Origin: UBA1858 sp964636225
GTDB lineage: Bacteria; Pseudomonadota; Gammaproteobacteria; UBA4575
Length of the DNA stretch: 64,000 nt
Direction of reading: 5' to 3'
Assembly (NCBI GenBank): GCA_964636225.1
Contig: CAZWQM010000004.1
Coordinates: forward strand, 1-64,000
In this document: positions 54,552-64,000 of the stretch, one piece after another
How the letters are laid out: the number at the start of each line of letters is the position of its first letter
Numbering within the stretch: the stretch's first letter is position 1
Position numbers and translations under genes: made by a program
The notes under the pieces: generated by a model
Database searches by the model: none
Told to the model about the DNA's origin: nothing
What the model saw: the letters and a program-made list of their open reading frames with translations, nothing else

Positions 54552-55931
54552 ATGAGTAACGAAGATTTTAGAATAGAAAAAGATAGTATGGGTGAGCTAC
54601 ACGTGCCCAAAAATGCTTTATATGGTGCTCAAACCCAGCGTGCCGTCAATAATTTTCCCATCAGTGGATTAACCATGCCCAGAGAATTCATTAAAGCACT
54701 GGGTCTGCTAAAGGCGTCCTGTGCTATGGCCAATGAAGAATTAGGACTGCTTGACCAAAACATAGCCAAGGCCATTGTCGAGGCAGCCAAAAAAGTCAGC
54801 AGTGGTGAATTGGATGAGCACTTCCCGGTGGACGTTTTTCAGACAGGTTCAGGCACCAGCAGTAATATGAATACCAATGAAGTCATTTCACATATTGCTT
54901 CAGTCAAAGTTCATCCCAATGATCATGTCAATATGGGACAGAGCTCCAACGATATTATTCCCACGGCTATCCATGTGAGCGCCTGTTTAACAATCCATGA
55001 AGAATTACTGCCTGCGCTGGATCATTTATCCAAAACATTACGCAGTAAGGCAAAAAAGGTTGACAGTTACGTCAAGACAGGTCGAACACATTTGATGGAT
55101 GCTATGCCTGTAACCATGGGGCAGGAACTCAATGCCTGGGCAACACAAATTGAAAATGGCCTAAGTCGAATTCTGGGCGCCTTGAAATTTCTTCATGAGC
55201 TCGCTCAAGGGGGAACTGCCGTCGGCACCGGGATTAATGCGCATCCGAATTTTGCAGACAAGATGGTGAAACATCTTACTTCATTAACGAACATTCCTTT
55301 TACCAGCAAGCCGGATAAATTCGAAGGACTAAGCGCGCAGGATGCGGCGGTAGAAATGAGTGGCCAGCTAAAAACACTGGCAGTCAGTATGATGAAAATT
55401 GCAAATGACCTGCGTTGGATGAATTCGGGTCCACTGGCGGGTTTGGGTGAGATCGCATTACCTGCATTACAACCAGGTAGCAGTATCATGCCAGGCAAAG
55501 TGAATCCGGTTATACCTGAAGCCACGGCAATGGTCTGTGCCCAGGTGATTGGAAACGATACCACTATCACTATTGCAGGGCAGGCCGGTAATTTCCAGCT
55601 TAATGTTATGTTGCCAGTGATTGCTTATAACCTGATTCAAAGTATCAAGCTATTGGCCAATAGCGCACGCCTGATGGCGGATAAAGCCATTGAAGGTTTC
55701 ACAGTGAATGAAGAAGCATTGACTGACGCGTTAAGCCGAAATCCTATTCTTGTGACCGCCATCAATAGTGTGATCGGATACGAAAAAGGCGCCGCAGTTG
55801 CCAAGAAGGCCTATGCAGAAGGGCTAACTGTGATCGAGTCCGCAATGCAGCTGACAGATTTGTCTGAAGATGAGCTTGTCAAGCTTCTGGACCCCGCCCA
55901 ACTGACGAAAGGCGGTATTCAAGGGCTCTAG
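54552..55931 (+). CDS. fumC: Class II fumarase
   Basis: 459 residues. Family blocks GSGTSSNMNTNEVI, TGRTHLMDAMPV and GSSIMPGKVNPVIPEA are present, all with the catalytic serine loop. It interconverts fumarate and malate. It is divergent from purB with 139 bases between the starts. Being oxygen stable, it may serve under aerobic conditions. Confidence 0.95.
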   Translation: MSNEDFRIEKDSMGELHVPKNALYGAQTQRAVNNFPISGLTMPREFIKALGLLKASCAMANEELGLLDQNIAKAIVEAAKKVSSGELDEHFPVDVFQTGSGTSSNMNTNEVISHIASVKVHPNDHVNMGQSSNDIIPTAIHVSACLTIHEELLPALDHLSKTLRSKAKKVDSYVKTGRTHLMDAMPVTMGQELNAWATQIENGLSRILGALKFLHELAQGGTAVGTGINAHPNFADKMVKHLTSLTNIPFTSKPDKFEGLSAQDAAVEMSGQLKTLAVSMMKIANDLRWMNSGPLAGLGEIALPALQPGSSIMPGKVNPVIPEATAMVCAQVIGNDTTITIAGQAGNFQLNVMLPVIAYNLIQSIKLLANSARLMADKAIEGFTVNEEALTDALSRNPILVTAINSVIGYEKGAAVAKKAYAEGLTVIESAMQLTDLSEDELVKLLDPAQLTKGGIQGL

Positions 55932-55990
55932 TTTGTTAGAGTGTAGAATAATGCAATAAATCACTGTAGCTACTTGTATACAATAGGGTT

Positions 55991-57646
55991 ATGCAAGCAG
56001 CTACAGTTCTCCAATTTCTATATCTGGCTTTCGTGGCCGGAATAAGTGCTTTCGCCTTCGTGCAACTGCATAAACGCGTGCCTATCAAATACGAGTCGCG
56101 CATGTCTATTGGCGCTCTGTTATTTTTAGCCTTTGTAATATTTCTTATCAGTGCACTGCTGTTTCTTGTGTTTGGAATCATCTTTATCTCCGAAATCAGC
56201 CTGGCGGTTTACACGGGTGGTGCTTTGTTGGTTATCTGCAGTCTTGTCTTTCTTCTGGCCACCAATATTGTGGTTAAGGAACGTAAATATTTCAGGTGAC
56301 TTGAAAAAAGACAGACAGAACACGATTCTAGTACCGGATTGCCTAAGTATCCTATCTTTCTGGAGAAAACCAAACGCGCTCTAGCCAAGCATCGTCTGGA
56401 TAGTCCTTACTACCCTGCGGTGATGGTGATATTGATTTCAGGATTACGACAACTTGATCGTCGTGTTGGATTTGGTGTTTCAGATTTTGTGATTCGAATC
56501 ATGGCACAGCGTATTCACGCAACACTTAGATCTACAGATTATATTGCAAGACTGAATGAAAACCTGTTTGCGGTTTATATTAATGATCTGAAAAAACGTG
56601 AAAGCATTCATGTGATTGCAGATAACATTCTACAGAATATTAAAATGCCGGTTGAGGTGGCTTCAGGAAGTACGCCCATTTTCCCTTACATCGGTGTGGC
56701 GTTCTATAAGGACCATCCTTTTGACGAAGTACTAAAGTATGCGCAGTCGGCTGCATTAGAAGCCTGTGACCGAGGCATGGAAGTAATTGTTGCAGATGCC
56801 ATCACTTCTGTGCAAAAAGCTGATAATGATCTGTTAACCGTATTACAGCGCGGATTGCAAGAAAGGACATTCCAGCTTTATTATCAGCCACAAGTAGCAT
56901 TGAATGAATTAAAAGTCATTGGTGTGGAAGCGCTGATTCGTCTACCGGAAGAAAACTGGTTATCCATGGGTACGGGTGAATTGGTAGAGCTGGCGGAAAG
57001 AAATGGCATGATCCATCAACTGGATTTAATGGTGTTTGAAATGTTATTTGAACAGGTTGAACGCTGGGTTGAAAAAGAATTAAAGATTCGTGTGGCGGTT
57101 AATATGTCGATCAAGAGTTTTAAAAACCACTCGCTGCTGGATTACATTATTGACACACTGGAAAACAATCCACGCTATGGCAAGCGTCTCAAAATTGAAC
57201 TCACCGAAACTGCCAGTCTTGATGATGTAAAAGAAATTGTTGATTTTATGAAACAGATGATTCCATTTGGTGTGCTGTTCTGTATTGATGACTTTGGAAC
57301 ACAGTATTCATCGATGGAATATCTACAACGTCTACCTGTGCAGGAAGTTAAGATCGACAAGAGTTTCGTTCTCAGTGCACTAAGTGATGATGCCAGTGAA
57401 AAAATAGTACGTTCAGTCATACAACTTGCTCACAGTCTCAATCTTTCGGTTACGGCTGAAGGCGTTGAAAATGAAAGAATGCTGAACTTCCTGCGCTCAT
57501 GGAAATGCGACCAGGCGCAAGGATTTTATTTCTCGCAAGCTCTATCCGGAGAAGAATTTGAAAGCTATTTAGTAGAATCGCAAACGCAGATCAAGTCTAT
57601 CCCTTCTCAGGGTTTTATATCTGAAGATAATTCAGTTTTGCGATAA
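55991..57646 (+). pseudogene. Membrane GGDEF-EAL protein with one in-frame TGA
   Basis: The frame is continuous from ATG 55991 to 57646 except for TGA at 56297-56299: three membrane helices, KYFR, the stop, then EKRQTEHDSSTGLPKYPIFL, a normal GGDEF-domain entry. The GGDEF signature itself is degenerate (LNENLFAVY). The EAL domain is complete: VEALIRL, NMSIKSF, ELTE, IDDFGTQYSS, KIDKSF, EGVEN and QGFYFS, so phosphodiesterase activity is plausible. A TTG 13 codons after the stop lacks a ribosome-binding site. If the stop is real, the regulatory membrane part is lost. Its last 40 bases overlap the convergent DMT gene. Confidence 0.8.
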
Positions 57647-58482
57647 ATTAAAACAATTCCAGCAATTATTATTAATGCTGCACCCAACAGAGTATTTAAT
57701 GTGGGTAATTCATTCCAGAATAACCAACCCGCAGTGCTTGCCCAGAGTAAAGAAAAATAAGTAAAAGGACCTACCTGACTTGCGGGTGCAATCCGGTACG
57801 CCTGAGTTAAGCAGAATTGTCCACACGTGCCCACCACGCCTAGTAGTAACAACATGGCCCATTGTTCGGGTGTTGGTAAGTAGCTGTCTCCAAACATTAA
57901 TGGAATGCTACTAAACAACGCGCCGAGTAGGGCAAAGTAAAATACAATTCTGGCGGTAGGTTCGGTGTCGGACATTCTGCGTATAGAGACTTTGGCTACG
58001 GCAGCCAGTGCGCCCCCAATCAAACCAATCACTGCGGCAAATTGTATTTCTGCTGTGGGGTTTAAGAAAACTGCCACACCCAAAAAACCAATGGCAATCC
58101 CCAGATAAGTTTTTAAAGAGATTTTTTCCTTAATCCAGATAATGGCAATGATAGGAATGAAGATGGGGCCCGTGAGTTTCAATAACATGGCATTGGCCAG
58201 TTCGATATTTGCCAGTGCATAGAAAAAACAGTACATGGCTAACAAGCCGCTCAATGAGCGGATCAGATGCATGCCTATACGTTTAGTTTTTACATGTATA
58301 AGTCGCTGGCGAAATAGGAATGGTGCCAATACTATTGCTGCAAATACATTGCGGTAAAATACCAAATGGTAGCTGGGTATACTTTCTCCCAGAGTTTTAA
58401 CAATCATGCCCATGCTGGTAAAAAACAATTCACCCAGAATGATGAATAGACTGCCTACAACAACAATTTTATTAATGTGCAT
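57607..58482 (-). CDS. EamA/DMT-family transporter
   Basis: 291 residues, ten hydrophobic segments in two EamA repeats (FFTSMGMIVKTLGES; LRSLSGLLAMYCFFYAL). It is of the RhaT/SAM-transporter-like group, with substrate unknown. Its 3' end overlaps the end of the GGDEF-EAL gene by 40 bases. Confidence 0.85.
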   Translation of the reverse strand: MHINKIVVVGSLFIILGELFFTSMGMIVKTLGESIPSYHLVFYRNVFAAIVLAPFLFRQRLIHVKTKRIGMHLIRSLSGLLAMYCFFYALANIELANAMLLKLTGPIFIPIIAIIWIKEKISLKTYLGIAIGFLGVAVFLNPTAEIQFAAVIGLIGGALAAVAKVSIRRMSDTEPTARIVFYFALLGALFSSIPLMFGDSYLPTPEQWAMLLLLGVVGTCGQFCLTQAYRIAPASQVGPFTYFSLLWASTAGWLFWNELPTLNTLLGAALIIIAGIVLIYRKTELSSDIKP

Positions 58483-58559
58483 AAAACAAAGTTAATTACA
58501 TGGCAGGGGGCAGGTGTTTGACTATAATGCGAGTTGGCAGATTTTTTTCTTACATTCAA

Positions 58560-58585
58560 AAAAGGCGAACCGAATTTCGCCTTTT
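58560..58585 (-). terminator. acnB terminator
   Basis: Ten-pair stem (58560-58569 with 58576-58585) and six-base loop. On the minus strand it is followed by a T run and lies 24 bases after the acnB stop. Confidence 0.85.
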
Positions 58586-58608
58586 CTAAAACACAGAAGT
58601 GTGAACTT

Positions 58609-61230
58609 CTAGCCGTTGACGACTTTTACCGCAATCTCGGCCAGCTTGGCATGCGCTTCGGCGGCTTTACGCGTGTAGTCTTCGATTTGATCAAAGTTAA
58701 GATAGCGGTAAATGTCATCTGCCATCGGGTCGATTTGTGCTGCAAACTTCATATACTCTTCATGGGTTGGAATTTTTCCTAAAATAGAAGCTACGGCAGC
58801 GATCTCTGCGGATGCGAGAAAAACGTTCGCACCATCACCCAGACGATTTGGGAAGTTACGTGTAGAGGTTGAGACGACTGTTGAATTAGCCGCTACACGT
58901 GCCTGGTTCCCCATGCACAGTGAGCAACCGGGCATTTCAGTTCGTGCACCTGCTGCTGCGTAAATGCTGTAGTAACCTTCATCAGAAAGTTGCCCTTCAT
59001 CCATTTTGGTTGGTGGAGCTACCCAGAGTCGTGTTGGAATAGTGCCGCCATACGCCTGTAGCATTTTGCCGGCTGCACGGAAGTGACCAATATTCGTCAT
59101 ACAAGAACCAAGGAAAACTTCATCAATGGCCGTACCTGCGACGTCTGATAGTGTTTTCACATCATCGGGATCATTTGGACATGCCAGAATAGGTTCCTTG
59201 ATTTCATTCAAATCAATTTCAATCACTTCTGCGTATTCGGCATCAGCGTCCGCTTCCATTAACTCTGGGTTATCAAGCCAACTCTGCATGGCCTGAGCAC
59301 GACGTTCTAAGGTGCGTGCATCACCGTAGTCATTGGCAATCATCCAGCGCAACATGATGATATTAGAATTCAGGTATTCGATAATCGGTTCTTTATCTAA
59401 CTTAATGGTACAACCGCCCGCAGAACGTTCCGCAGAAGCATCGGATAATTCAAACGCCTGCTCTACTTTAAGTTTGGGCAGTCCTTCAATTTCAAGAATG
59501 CGACCAGAGAAAATATTTTTCTTGCCTTTCTTTTCAATGGTGAGCAATCCCAGTTCAATAGCCTTATAAGGAATAGCATTGACCAGATCACGCAAGGTAA
59601 TGCCCGGTTGCATTTCACCTTTAAAGCGAACAAGCACAGATTCCGGCATGTCCAGTGGCATTACACCTGTTGCGGCGGCAAAGGCCACCAGACCCGAACC
59701 TGCCGGGAAGGAGATACCAATGGGGAAACGGGTATGTGAATCACCACCAGTACCGACAGTATCCGGTAGCAACATGCGGTTTAACCAAGAATGAATTATG
59801 CCGTCACCCGGGCGTAAAGAAACACCTCCGCGATTCATTATGAAATCAGGCAGAGAGTGGTGTGTAGTCACATCAATCGGCTTTGGATAAGCAGACGTAT
59901 GACAGAATGACTGCATAGTCAGGTCGGCTGAAAAACCAAGACAAGCTAAGTCTTTCAACTCATCGCGTGTCATAGGTCCAGTGGTATCCTGCGAACCGAC
60001 TGTGGTCATCTTGGGTTCGCAATAAGTGCCAGGACGAATACCCTCAGTACCACAAGCTCTACCCACCATTTTTTGTGCCAGCGTATAGCCTTTGCCGGAG
60101 TCTTTAGCCGGTGCGGGTACGCGGAAGAGGTCAGTTGTGCCCATACCCAGAGATTCCCGTGCACGTGTGGTTAATCCGCGACCGATAATGAGTGGAATCC
60201 GACCTCCGGCGCGTACTTCGTCTAACAGGATGTCTGTTTTAAGTTTGAACTCACAAAGCGTTTTGCCCGTAGCTTTATTCTTAATTACACCTTCGTAAGG
60301 GTAGATATCTATCACATCGCCCATATTGAGGTTTGACACATCACATTCGATAGGTAACGCACCCGCATCTTCCATTGTGTTATAAAAGATAGGTGCAATT
60401 TTCCCACCCAGGCAGTAACCTCCATCGCGCTTATTAGGAATAAAAGGAATATCATCGCCCATATGCCAAAGCACAGAGTTAGTGGCAGATTTGCGTGATG
60501 AACCTGTGCCAACAACGTCACCCACATAAGCCAGTGGATGGCCTTTTGCTTTTAGAGATTCAATTTGTTTGATCGGACCGACCTTTCCAGGTTCATCCGG
60601 CGTGATTCCATCACGTGCCATTTTCAACATGGCGATCGCATGGAGTGGAATATCTGGACGTGACCAGGCATCCGGAGCAGGCGATAGATCATCGGTATTG
60701 GTTTCACCGGTGACTTTGAACACAGTCACGGTAATTTTTTCTTCCAGCTCGGGCTTGCTGGTGAACCATTCACCATTCGCCCACGATTCAATGATTTGCT
60801 TGGCGTACTCATTACCGGCATTCATCTTCTCTTCAACGTCATAAAACGCGTCGAACATGAGTAAGGTATGTGATAATGCTTCAACCGCTGTGGGTGCCAG
60901 TGACTGGTCATCCAATGCTTCGATCAGTGGAGCAATGTTGTAGCCACCCAGCATGGTTCCCAGCAGTTCTACTGCTTTGACTTTGTCGATCAAAGGAGAA
61001 GTGGTTTCGCCTTTAGAGATCGCTGCCAGAAAACCGGCTTTAATGTAGGCCGCCTGATCCACACCGGCGGGCACACGATTGACCAGCAGGTCAAGAATGA
61101 AGTCTTCTTCACCGGCAGGTGGATTTTTTAGTAGTTCGATCAAATCAGCCGTCTGCTCTGACGATAATGGCTGAGGGACAACACCCAGAGCCGCACGTTC
61201 TTCTACATGTTTGCGATAGGCTTCTAACAC
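58609..61230 (-). CDS. acnB: Aconitate hydratase B
   Basis: 873 residues from GTG 61230, chosen because VLEAYRKHVEERAALG is the usual AcnB start and GGAG lies upstream; the longer frame adds a non-homologous tail. The HEAT-like N-terminal domain, swivel domain and the 4Fe-4S ligands (LGSCMTNIGHF, then CSLCMGNQ) are in the right order. It isomerises citrate to isocitrate. It has its own terminator. Confidence 0.95.
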   Translation of the reverse strand: MLEAYRKHVEERAALGVVPQPLSSEQTADLIELLKNPPAGEEDFILDLLVNRVPAGVDQAAYIKAGFLAAISKGETTSPLIDKVKAVELLGTMLGGYNIAPLIEALDDQSLAPTAVEALSHTLLMFDAFYDVEEKMNAGNEYAKQIIESWANGEWFTSKPELEEKITVTVFKVTGETNTDDLSPAPDAWSRPDIPLHAIAMLKMARDGITPDEPGKVGPIKQIESLKAKGHPLAYVGDVVGTGSSRKSATNSVLWHMGDDIPFIPNKRDGGYCLGGKIAPIFYNTMEDAGALPIECDVSNLNMGDVIDIYPYEGVIKNKATGKTLCEFKLKTDILLDEVRAGGRIPLIIGRGLTTRARESLGMGTTDLFRVPAPAKDSGKGYTLAQKMVGRACGTEGIRPGTYCEPKMTTVGSQDTTGPMTRDELKDLACLGFSADLTMQSFCHTSAYPKPIDVTTHHSLPDFIMNRGGVSLRPGDGIIHSWLNRMLLPDTVGTGGDSHTRFPIGISFPAGSGLVAFAAATGVMPLDMPESVLVRFKGEMQPGITLRDLVNAIPYKAIELGLLTIEKKGKKNIFSGRILEIEGLPKLKVEQAFELSDASAERSAGGCTIKLDKEPIIEYLNSNIIMLRWMIANDYGDARTLERRAQAMQSWLDNPELMEADADAEYAEVIEIDLNEIKEPILACPNDPDDVKTLSDVAGTAIDEVFLGSCMTNIGHFRAAGKMLQAYGGTIPTRLWVAPPTKMDEGQLSDEGYYSIYAAAGARTEMPGCSLCMGNQARVAANSTVVSTSTRNFPNRLGDGANVFLASAEIAAVASILGKIPTHEEYMKFAAQIDPMADDIYRYLNFDQIEDYTRKAAEAHAKLAEIAVKVVNG

Positions 61231-61361
61231 AGTATTTTTCTCCAAAAGTTTTAGGTGCCAGCGCAGCGTCCGTGCTGGCACCTGTAATCTGTTGTATCAA
61301 GTAAATCAACCGGCGATTATAGCGGATCCTGATTAAAATTTTATATAAATCAGAATTATAG

Positions 61362-61979
61362 TCAGCTCAGCATTTGCTCAATGGTTTTTAAATATTTGGA
61401 TTTGCCAAGCAGCAAATTTAACTGATTTCCGCCCGCTTGATACCAGAGTACCGCTGAGCGTAAACCGGCCATTAGCATGGCGCGAATGGTGGCAGCGTTG
61501 GTCTCATTTTTTAACGTTTGAGGATTTCCGTAGACAATCACACGTGGATTGAGCGGGCTGATGGCATTTTGGTAAAGTTGGGCGAGGCGCTCAATAACGT
61601 AGTCACGTTGTTCCTGAAGGTTACTTGCGGGTTCTTCGAGTAAGCTTAGAGTTGTACCAACTTGCTCTTCTAATGTTTTGTTATTATTGAAATTCTTGGA
61701 TAAGACCATCAGGCTAACCATGTAACGTCCCCGTTCCAATGCCATTTTGTTCTGTTTTTCGGTAAAACTGGCCCGCAAAGCAATAAGTCCGGGGCAAAGA
61801 TTCTCCACGGAGCCAAAAACATCAAGATAAGTGTCAGGGTTTCTGACAAATAAACTGCTCAGACAAGTGTCGATCTGCAAATAATCGTAATGAGTTTCCC
61901 AGGCAATTTGCTGAACTTGGGTCAATGCTTGGTGCATGCCTGCCAATGCAATGGTCTTGTTGATGTATTCGCTGGTCAT
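61362..61979 (-). CDS. hflD: High-frequency lysogenization protein HflD
   Basis: 205 residues, the usual size. The block QVQQIAWETHYDYLQIDTCL and the C-terminal ATIRAMLMAGLRSAVLWYQAG are HflD features. It is a membrane-associated helical protein encoded with mnmA in gammaproteobacteria. It begins four bases after the mnmA stop, so the two are one transcript. Confidence 0.9.
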   Translation of the reverse strand: MTSEYINKTIALAGMHQALTQVQQIAWETHYDYLQIDTCLSSLFVRNPDTYLDVFGSVENLCPGLIALRASFTEKQNKMALERGRYMVSLMVLSKNFNNNKTLEEQVGTTLSLLEEPASNLQEQRDYVIERLAQLYQNAISPLNPRVIVYGNPQTLKNETNAATIRAMLMAGLRSAVLWYQAGGNQLNLLLGKSKYLKTIEQMLS

Positions 61980-61982
61980 AAT

Positions 61983-63071
61983 TTAATTTATCCGATGGTA
62001 AATAATACCGCCGCCCAGGCAATGTTCTCCCTGATATAACACGGCATATTGACCCGGTGTCACAGCGCGCTGGGGTTGTTTGAAATTCAATTGCCACTGA
62101 CCATGATCAAGTTGCACCGCGTGGCAATCCTGATGGGCTTGGCGATAACGTATTTTAGCCTGAATTGACTCAATTGAATGTGTGTAGGGTTGATCAATCC
62201 AGTGCATATTTTCAACAATTAAGCTGTTATTAAATAGCTGTGGGTGGTTGGATCCTTGTGCCACGATGAGTTGGTTAGTGGCAAGATTCTTATCAACCAC
62301 GTACCAGGGTTGTTCACTTGCGCGGGCAACACCGCCTATACCCAAGCCCTGTCGTTGGCCAATAGTAAAGAAAGCGGTGCCCTGGTGTTTTCCTAATATA
62401 TTAAATTCAGTATCAATAATATCCCCTTGATTATATTTAATATATTGACTCAGAAAATCACGGAATTTTCGTTCACCAATAAAGCAAATCCCCGTACTGT
62501 CTTTTTTCTCTGAGATGTGTAGATTTAGCTCTGTGGCAATTTGTCTTACCTGATCTTTGTTAAGTTCGCCCAATGGAAATAAGGCTTGGCTAAGTTGTTG
62601 TTGGTTAAGTCCGTGTAAAAAATAACTTTGATCTTTACTGCTATCCAGTCCGGTCAGTAACTGATACTGGTTATGATGAAGCCGGCAACGCGCATAGTGC
62701 CCAGTAGCGATTTTTTCAGCGCCCAATTCGGTGGCAAAATCCAGAAAGGCTTTAAATTTAATTTCCGTGTTACAAAGAATGTCCGGGTTAGGCGTGCGGC
62801 CGGCTTCATGTTCGCTTAAAAAATATTCAAATACGTGATCCCAATATTCGGCCGAGAAGTTAACCGTGCGTAACGGAATGCCCAGTTTCTCACACACTCT
62901 TTCCGCGTCTTCCAGGTCCTGAGAAGCAGAGCAATATTCGTCCGTGTCATCTTCTTCCCAGTTTTTCATAAAAATGGCATCCACTTTATGACCAGAGGCC
63001 TTGAGCAAATGAGCGCATACTGCGGAGTCTACACCACCGGATAATCCGACAACAATATGCTTTAAAGACAT
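61983..63071 (-). CDS. mnmA: tRNA 2-thiouridylase MnmA
   Basis: 362 residues. The PP-loop SGGVDS is at 11-16 and the catalytic pair is C100 (ILCNTEIKF) and C196 (GICFIGE). It thiolates U34 of Lys, Glu and Gln tRNAs. It is followed by hflD and preceded by the nudJ-like gene, the classic gammaproteobacterial order. Confidence 0.95.
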   Translation of the reverse strand: MSLKHIVVGLSGGVDSAVCAHLLKASGHKVDAIFMKNWEEDDTDEYCSASQDLEDAERVCEKLGIPLRTVNFSAEYWDHVFEYFLSEHEAGRTPNPDILCNTEIKFKAFLDFATELGAEKIATGHYARCRLHHNQYQLLTGLDSSKDQSYFLHGLNQQQLSQALFPLGELNKDQVRQIATELNLHISEKKDSTGICFIGERKFRDFLSQYIKYNQGDIIDTEFNILGKHQGTAFFTIGQRQGLGIGGVARASEQPWYVVDKNLATNQLIVAQGSNHPQLFNNSLIVENMHWIDQPYTHSIESIQAKIRYRQAHQDCHAVQLDHGQWQLNFKQPQRAVTPGQYAVLYQGEHCLGGGIIYHRIN

Positions 63072-63148
63072 TGAGTTATATAGCTAATTTAAAGTAAAAA
63101 ATATAATTTTTATGGAATCAAACAGATCGAAGAAATACTAATTTCAGC

Positions 63149-63607
63149 TTACCAAGTTTCTACGATGTCGCTCAATATGGAAAGATCGCATCGACGACCA
63201 CTTTCATAATCATCAATGCTTTTAAGCACCATAGCGCTACGACGCTGAATTTCAGGTAGAGCCTCAATTTCTTCACGCGTCATCCAGAGTGCTTCCAGGA
63301 TACCGTCGTCCAAAGGTTGGTCAGGGTAATGTTTAATGGCTTTGCCGGAAAATGTTATTCGTAAATATACCTCTGGTTTTTCTGGATGTTTCCAGCGCGA
63401 AATACCAATGAAAGAATCTGGTACGAAGTCCCATGCCGTTTCTTCCAGTGTTTCGCGAATAGCGGCATCTTCCAGTGTTTCATCAACTTCCCAGTGACCG
63501 GCAGGCTGGTTGTAGACTTCGAGGCCATTGGCATATTCTTTTACCATGAGATATTTGCCATCACGTTCAATGACAGAAGCAACGGTGATATGAGGATTGG
63601 AAGCCAT
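63149..63607 (-). CDS. nudJ: Nudix phosphatase, NudJ-like
   Basis: 152 residues. The Nudix box GHWEVDETLEDAAIRETLEE is complete (Gx5Ex7RExxEE). NudJ removes phosphate from HMP-pyrophosphate and nucleoside triphosphates. The position before mnmA supports the name. Confidence 0.88.
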   Translation of the reverse strand: MASNPHITVASVIERDGKYLMVKEYANGLEVYNQPAGHWEVDETLEDAAIRETLEETAWDFVPDSFIGISRWKHPEKPEVYLRITFSGKAIKHYPDQPLDDGILEALWMTREEIEALPEIQRRSAMVLKSIDDYESGRRCDLSILSDIVETW

Positions 63608-63815
63608 AAATATTTATTTATCAGTTAGTTATAATAATAATATAATGTAATATATGTAATTAATCCAGCCTTGTATATGGTAGCCGTTGACCCTATATAT
63701 GTTTAAGACGAAGTGGCTCTGTCACTGGCTTTATTGAATTTTTGAATCTAAATTTTCGAATCTATAGTAAGAATTCTATAATATGACTAAATTAAATTAA
63801 CCATGTGTTATTAGT

Positions 63816-64000
63816 ATGTCGAGTGACAATCAATATCAAAACGATGATGGATTAGCGGTCGAAGAAGCTCGTCCTAAGGTCAAACAGCCGCCCATGTATA
63901 AGGTTGTGTTATTAAATGATGATTACACACCGATGGAGTTTGTGGTGCATGTATTGGAAAACTTTTTCAATATGGGGCGTGAACAGGCCACACGTGTGAT
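63816..64000 (+). CDS. clpS: ATP-dependent Clp protease adaptor ClpS (partial)
   Basis: The first 61 residues are in the window; the gene runs off the end. The N-terminal tail is acidic and disordered-looking, then KVVLLNDDYTPMEFVVHVLE contains the N-degron-binding NDD..TP motif. ClpS brings N-end-rule substrates to ClpAP; clpA usually follows. Confidence 0.95.
   Translation, partial: MSSDNQYQNDDGLAVEEARPKVKQPPMYKVVLLNDDYTPMEFVVHVLENFFNMGREQATRV

Noticed and set aside
54412..54610. Longer purB N-terminus
   Set aside because: The added residues overlap the fumC start and are unlike any PurB; the ATG at 54412 gives the standard start.
55991..56299. Independent small three-helix membrane protein gene
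   Set aside because: It is in frame with the GGDEF-EAL part and separated only by a TGA that precedes a normal GGDEF entry.
5677..57646. TGA read as tryptophan (recoded genome), suggested by the msrB stop
   Set aside because: Intact genes in the window end in TGA (for example the MerR-family and UPF0016 genes), and other lesions are TAA, TAG or frameshifts.
58609..61304. Many plus-strand frames of 60-90 codons across acnB
   Set aside because: They are antisense shadows of a full-length, well-conserved gene.
1..64000. CRISPR arrays, tRNA or rRNA genes, insertion sequences
   Set aside because: No regularly spaced repeats, cloverleaf-like sequences, ribosomal sequence or transposase frames were found on reading both strands.

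Overview
The window looks like the chromosome of an AT-leaning gammaproteobacterium, probably a sulfur oxidiser. Gene order and families point there: nudJ-mnmA-hflD next to acnB, purB, fumC, DsbB, Prc, and BufB/BufC (DUF692/DUF2063). A stand-alone homo-oligomeric ATP sulfurylase (sat) is of the kind used in reverse by sulfur-oxidising gammaproteobacteria. No rRNA, tRNA, prophage, transposase or CRISPR array was seen. Two 100-base runs of N (3357-3456 and 25591-25690) show that this is a scaffold.

Layout. 0.3-5 kb: MerR-type regulator, NERD-like membrane protein, [2Fe-2S] ferredoxin, DUF3379 remnant, sat. 5-12.3 kb: small proteins, broken msrB, PilZ protein, CbiX-type chelatase, a bufferin cluster with a broken precursor gene, MBL hydrolase, broken mug and VanZ-like genes, dsbB. 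12.3-21.2 kb: metX, gltA, mobAB, then a same-strand run DUF1244-moeB-yihY-mazG-traB-tauE. 21.2-30.8 kb: prc, thioesterase, a tightly overlapping four-gene operon (small membrane protein, YbjQ, UPF0016, S4), broken marC, aminotransferase, a small repeat cluster, and a NorD/CbbO-DnaJ-VWA cluster. 30.9-40.4 kb: broken DUF4139 gene, DMT exporter, ChrR-like cupin, TlpA-like lipoprotein, ICL/PEP-mutase enzyme, two unannotated 32-33 residue proteins, CAP lipoprotein, a divergent DUF1326/DUF2182 pair, acyltransferase, mini-SET protein. 40.4-48.3 kb: SLC13 transporter, moaA-trHb, moaB, moaE, Kef-type antiporter, nudF, broken secretin-like gene. 48.6-64 kb: a Gld-type ABC operon, purB, fumC, broken GGDEF-EAL gene, DMT transporter, acnB, hflD, mnmA, nudJ and the start of clpS.

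How the genes fit together. Citrate synthase, aconitase B and fumarase C give TCA-cycle steps. moaA, moaB, moaE, mobA, mobB and moeB give much of molybdenum-cofactor synthesis, here split over two loci. Sat and the CbiX-type chelatase fit sulfur and sirohaem metabolism. The bufferin genes suggest a copper or thiol stress response.

The most striking general feature is the number of otherwise well-conserved genes broken by one or a few small lesions: msrB (TGA), bufA (+1), mug (TAG), VanZ-like (+1), marC (frameshift), DUF4139 (TAA, -1, TGA), secretin-like (TAG) and GGDEF-EAL (TGA), plus a DUF3379 fragment. This is either real, recent gene decay (as in a newly host-restricted or relaxed lineage) or consensus error; substitutions and non-homopolymer indels are mixed. 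The least described items are the twin small proteins at 35848-36202, each with a Trp...Ile-Asp-Pro motif before one hydrophobic segment, and the DUF1326/DUF2182 pair.
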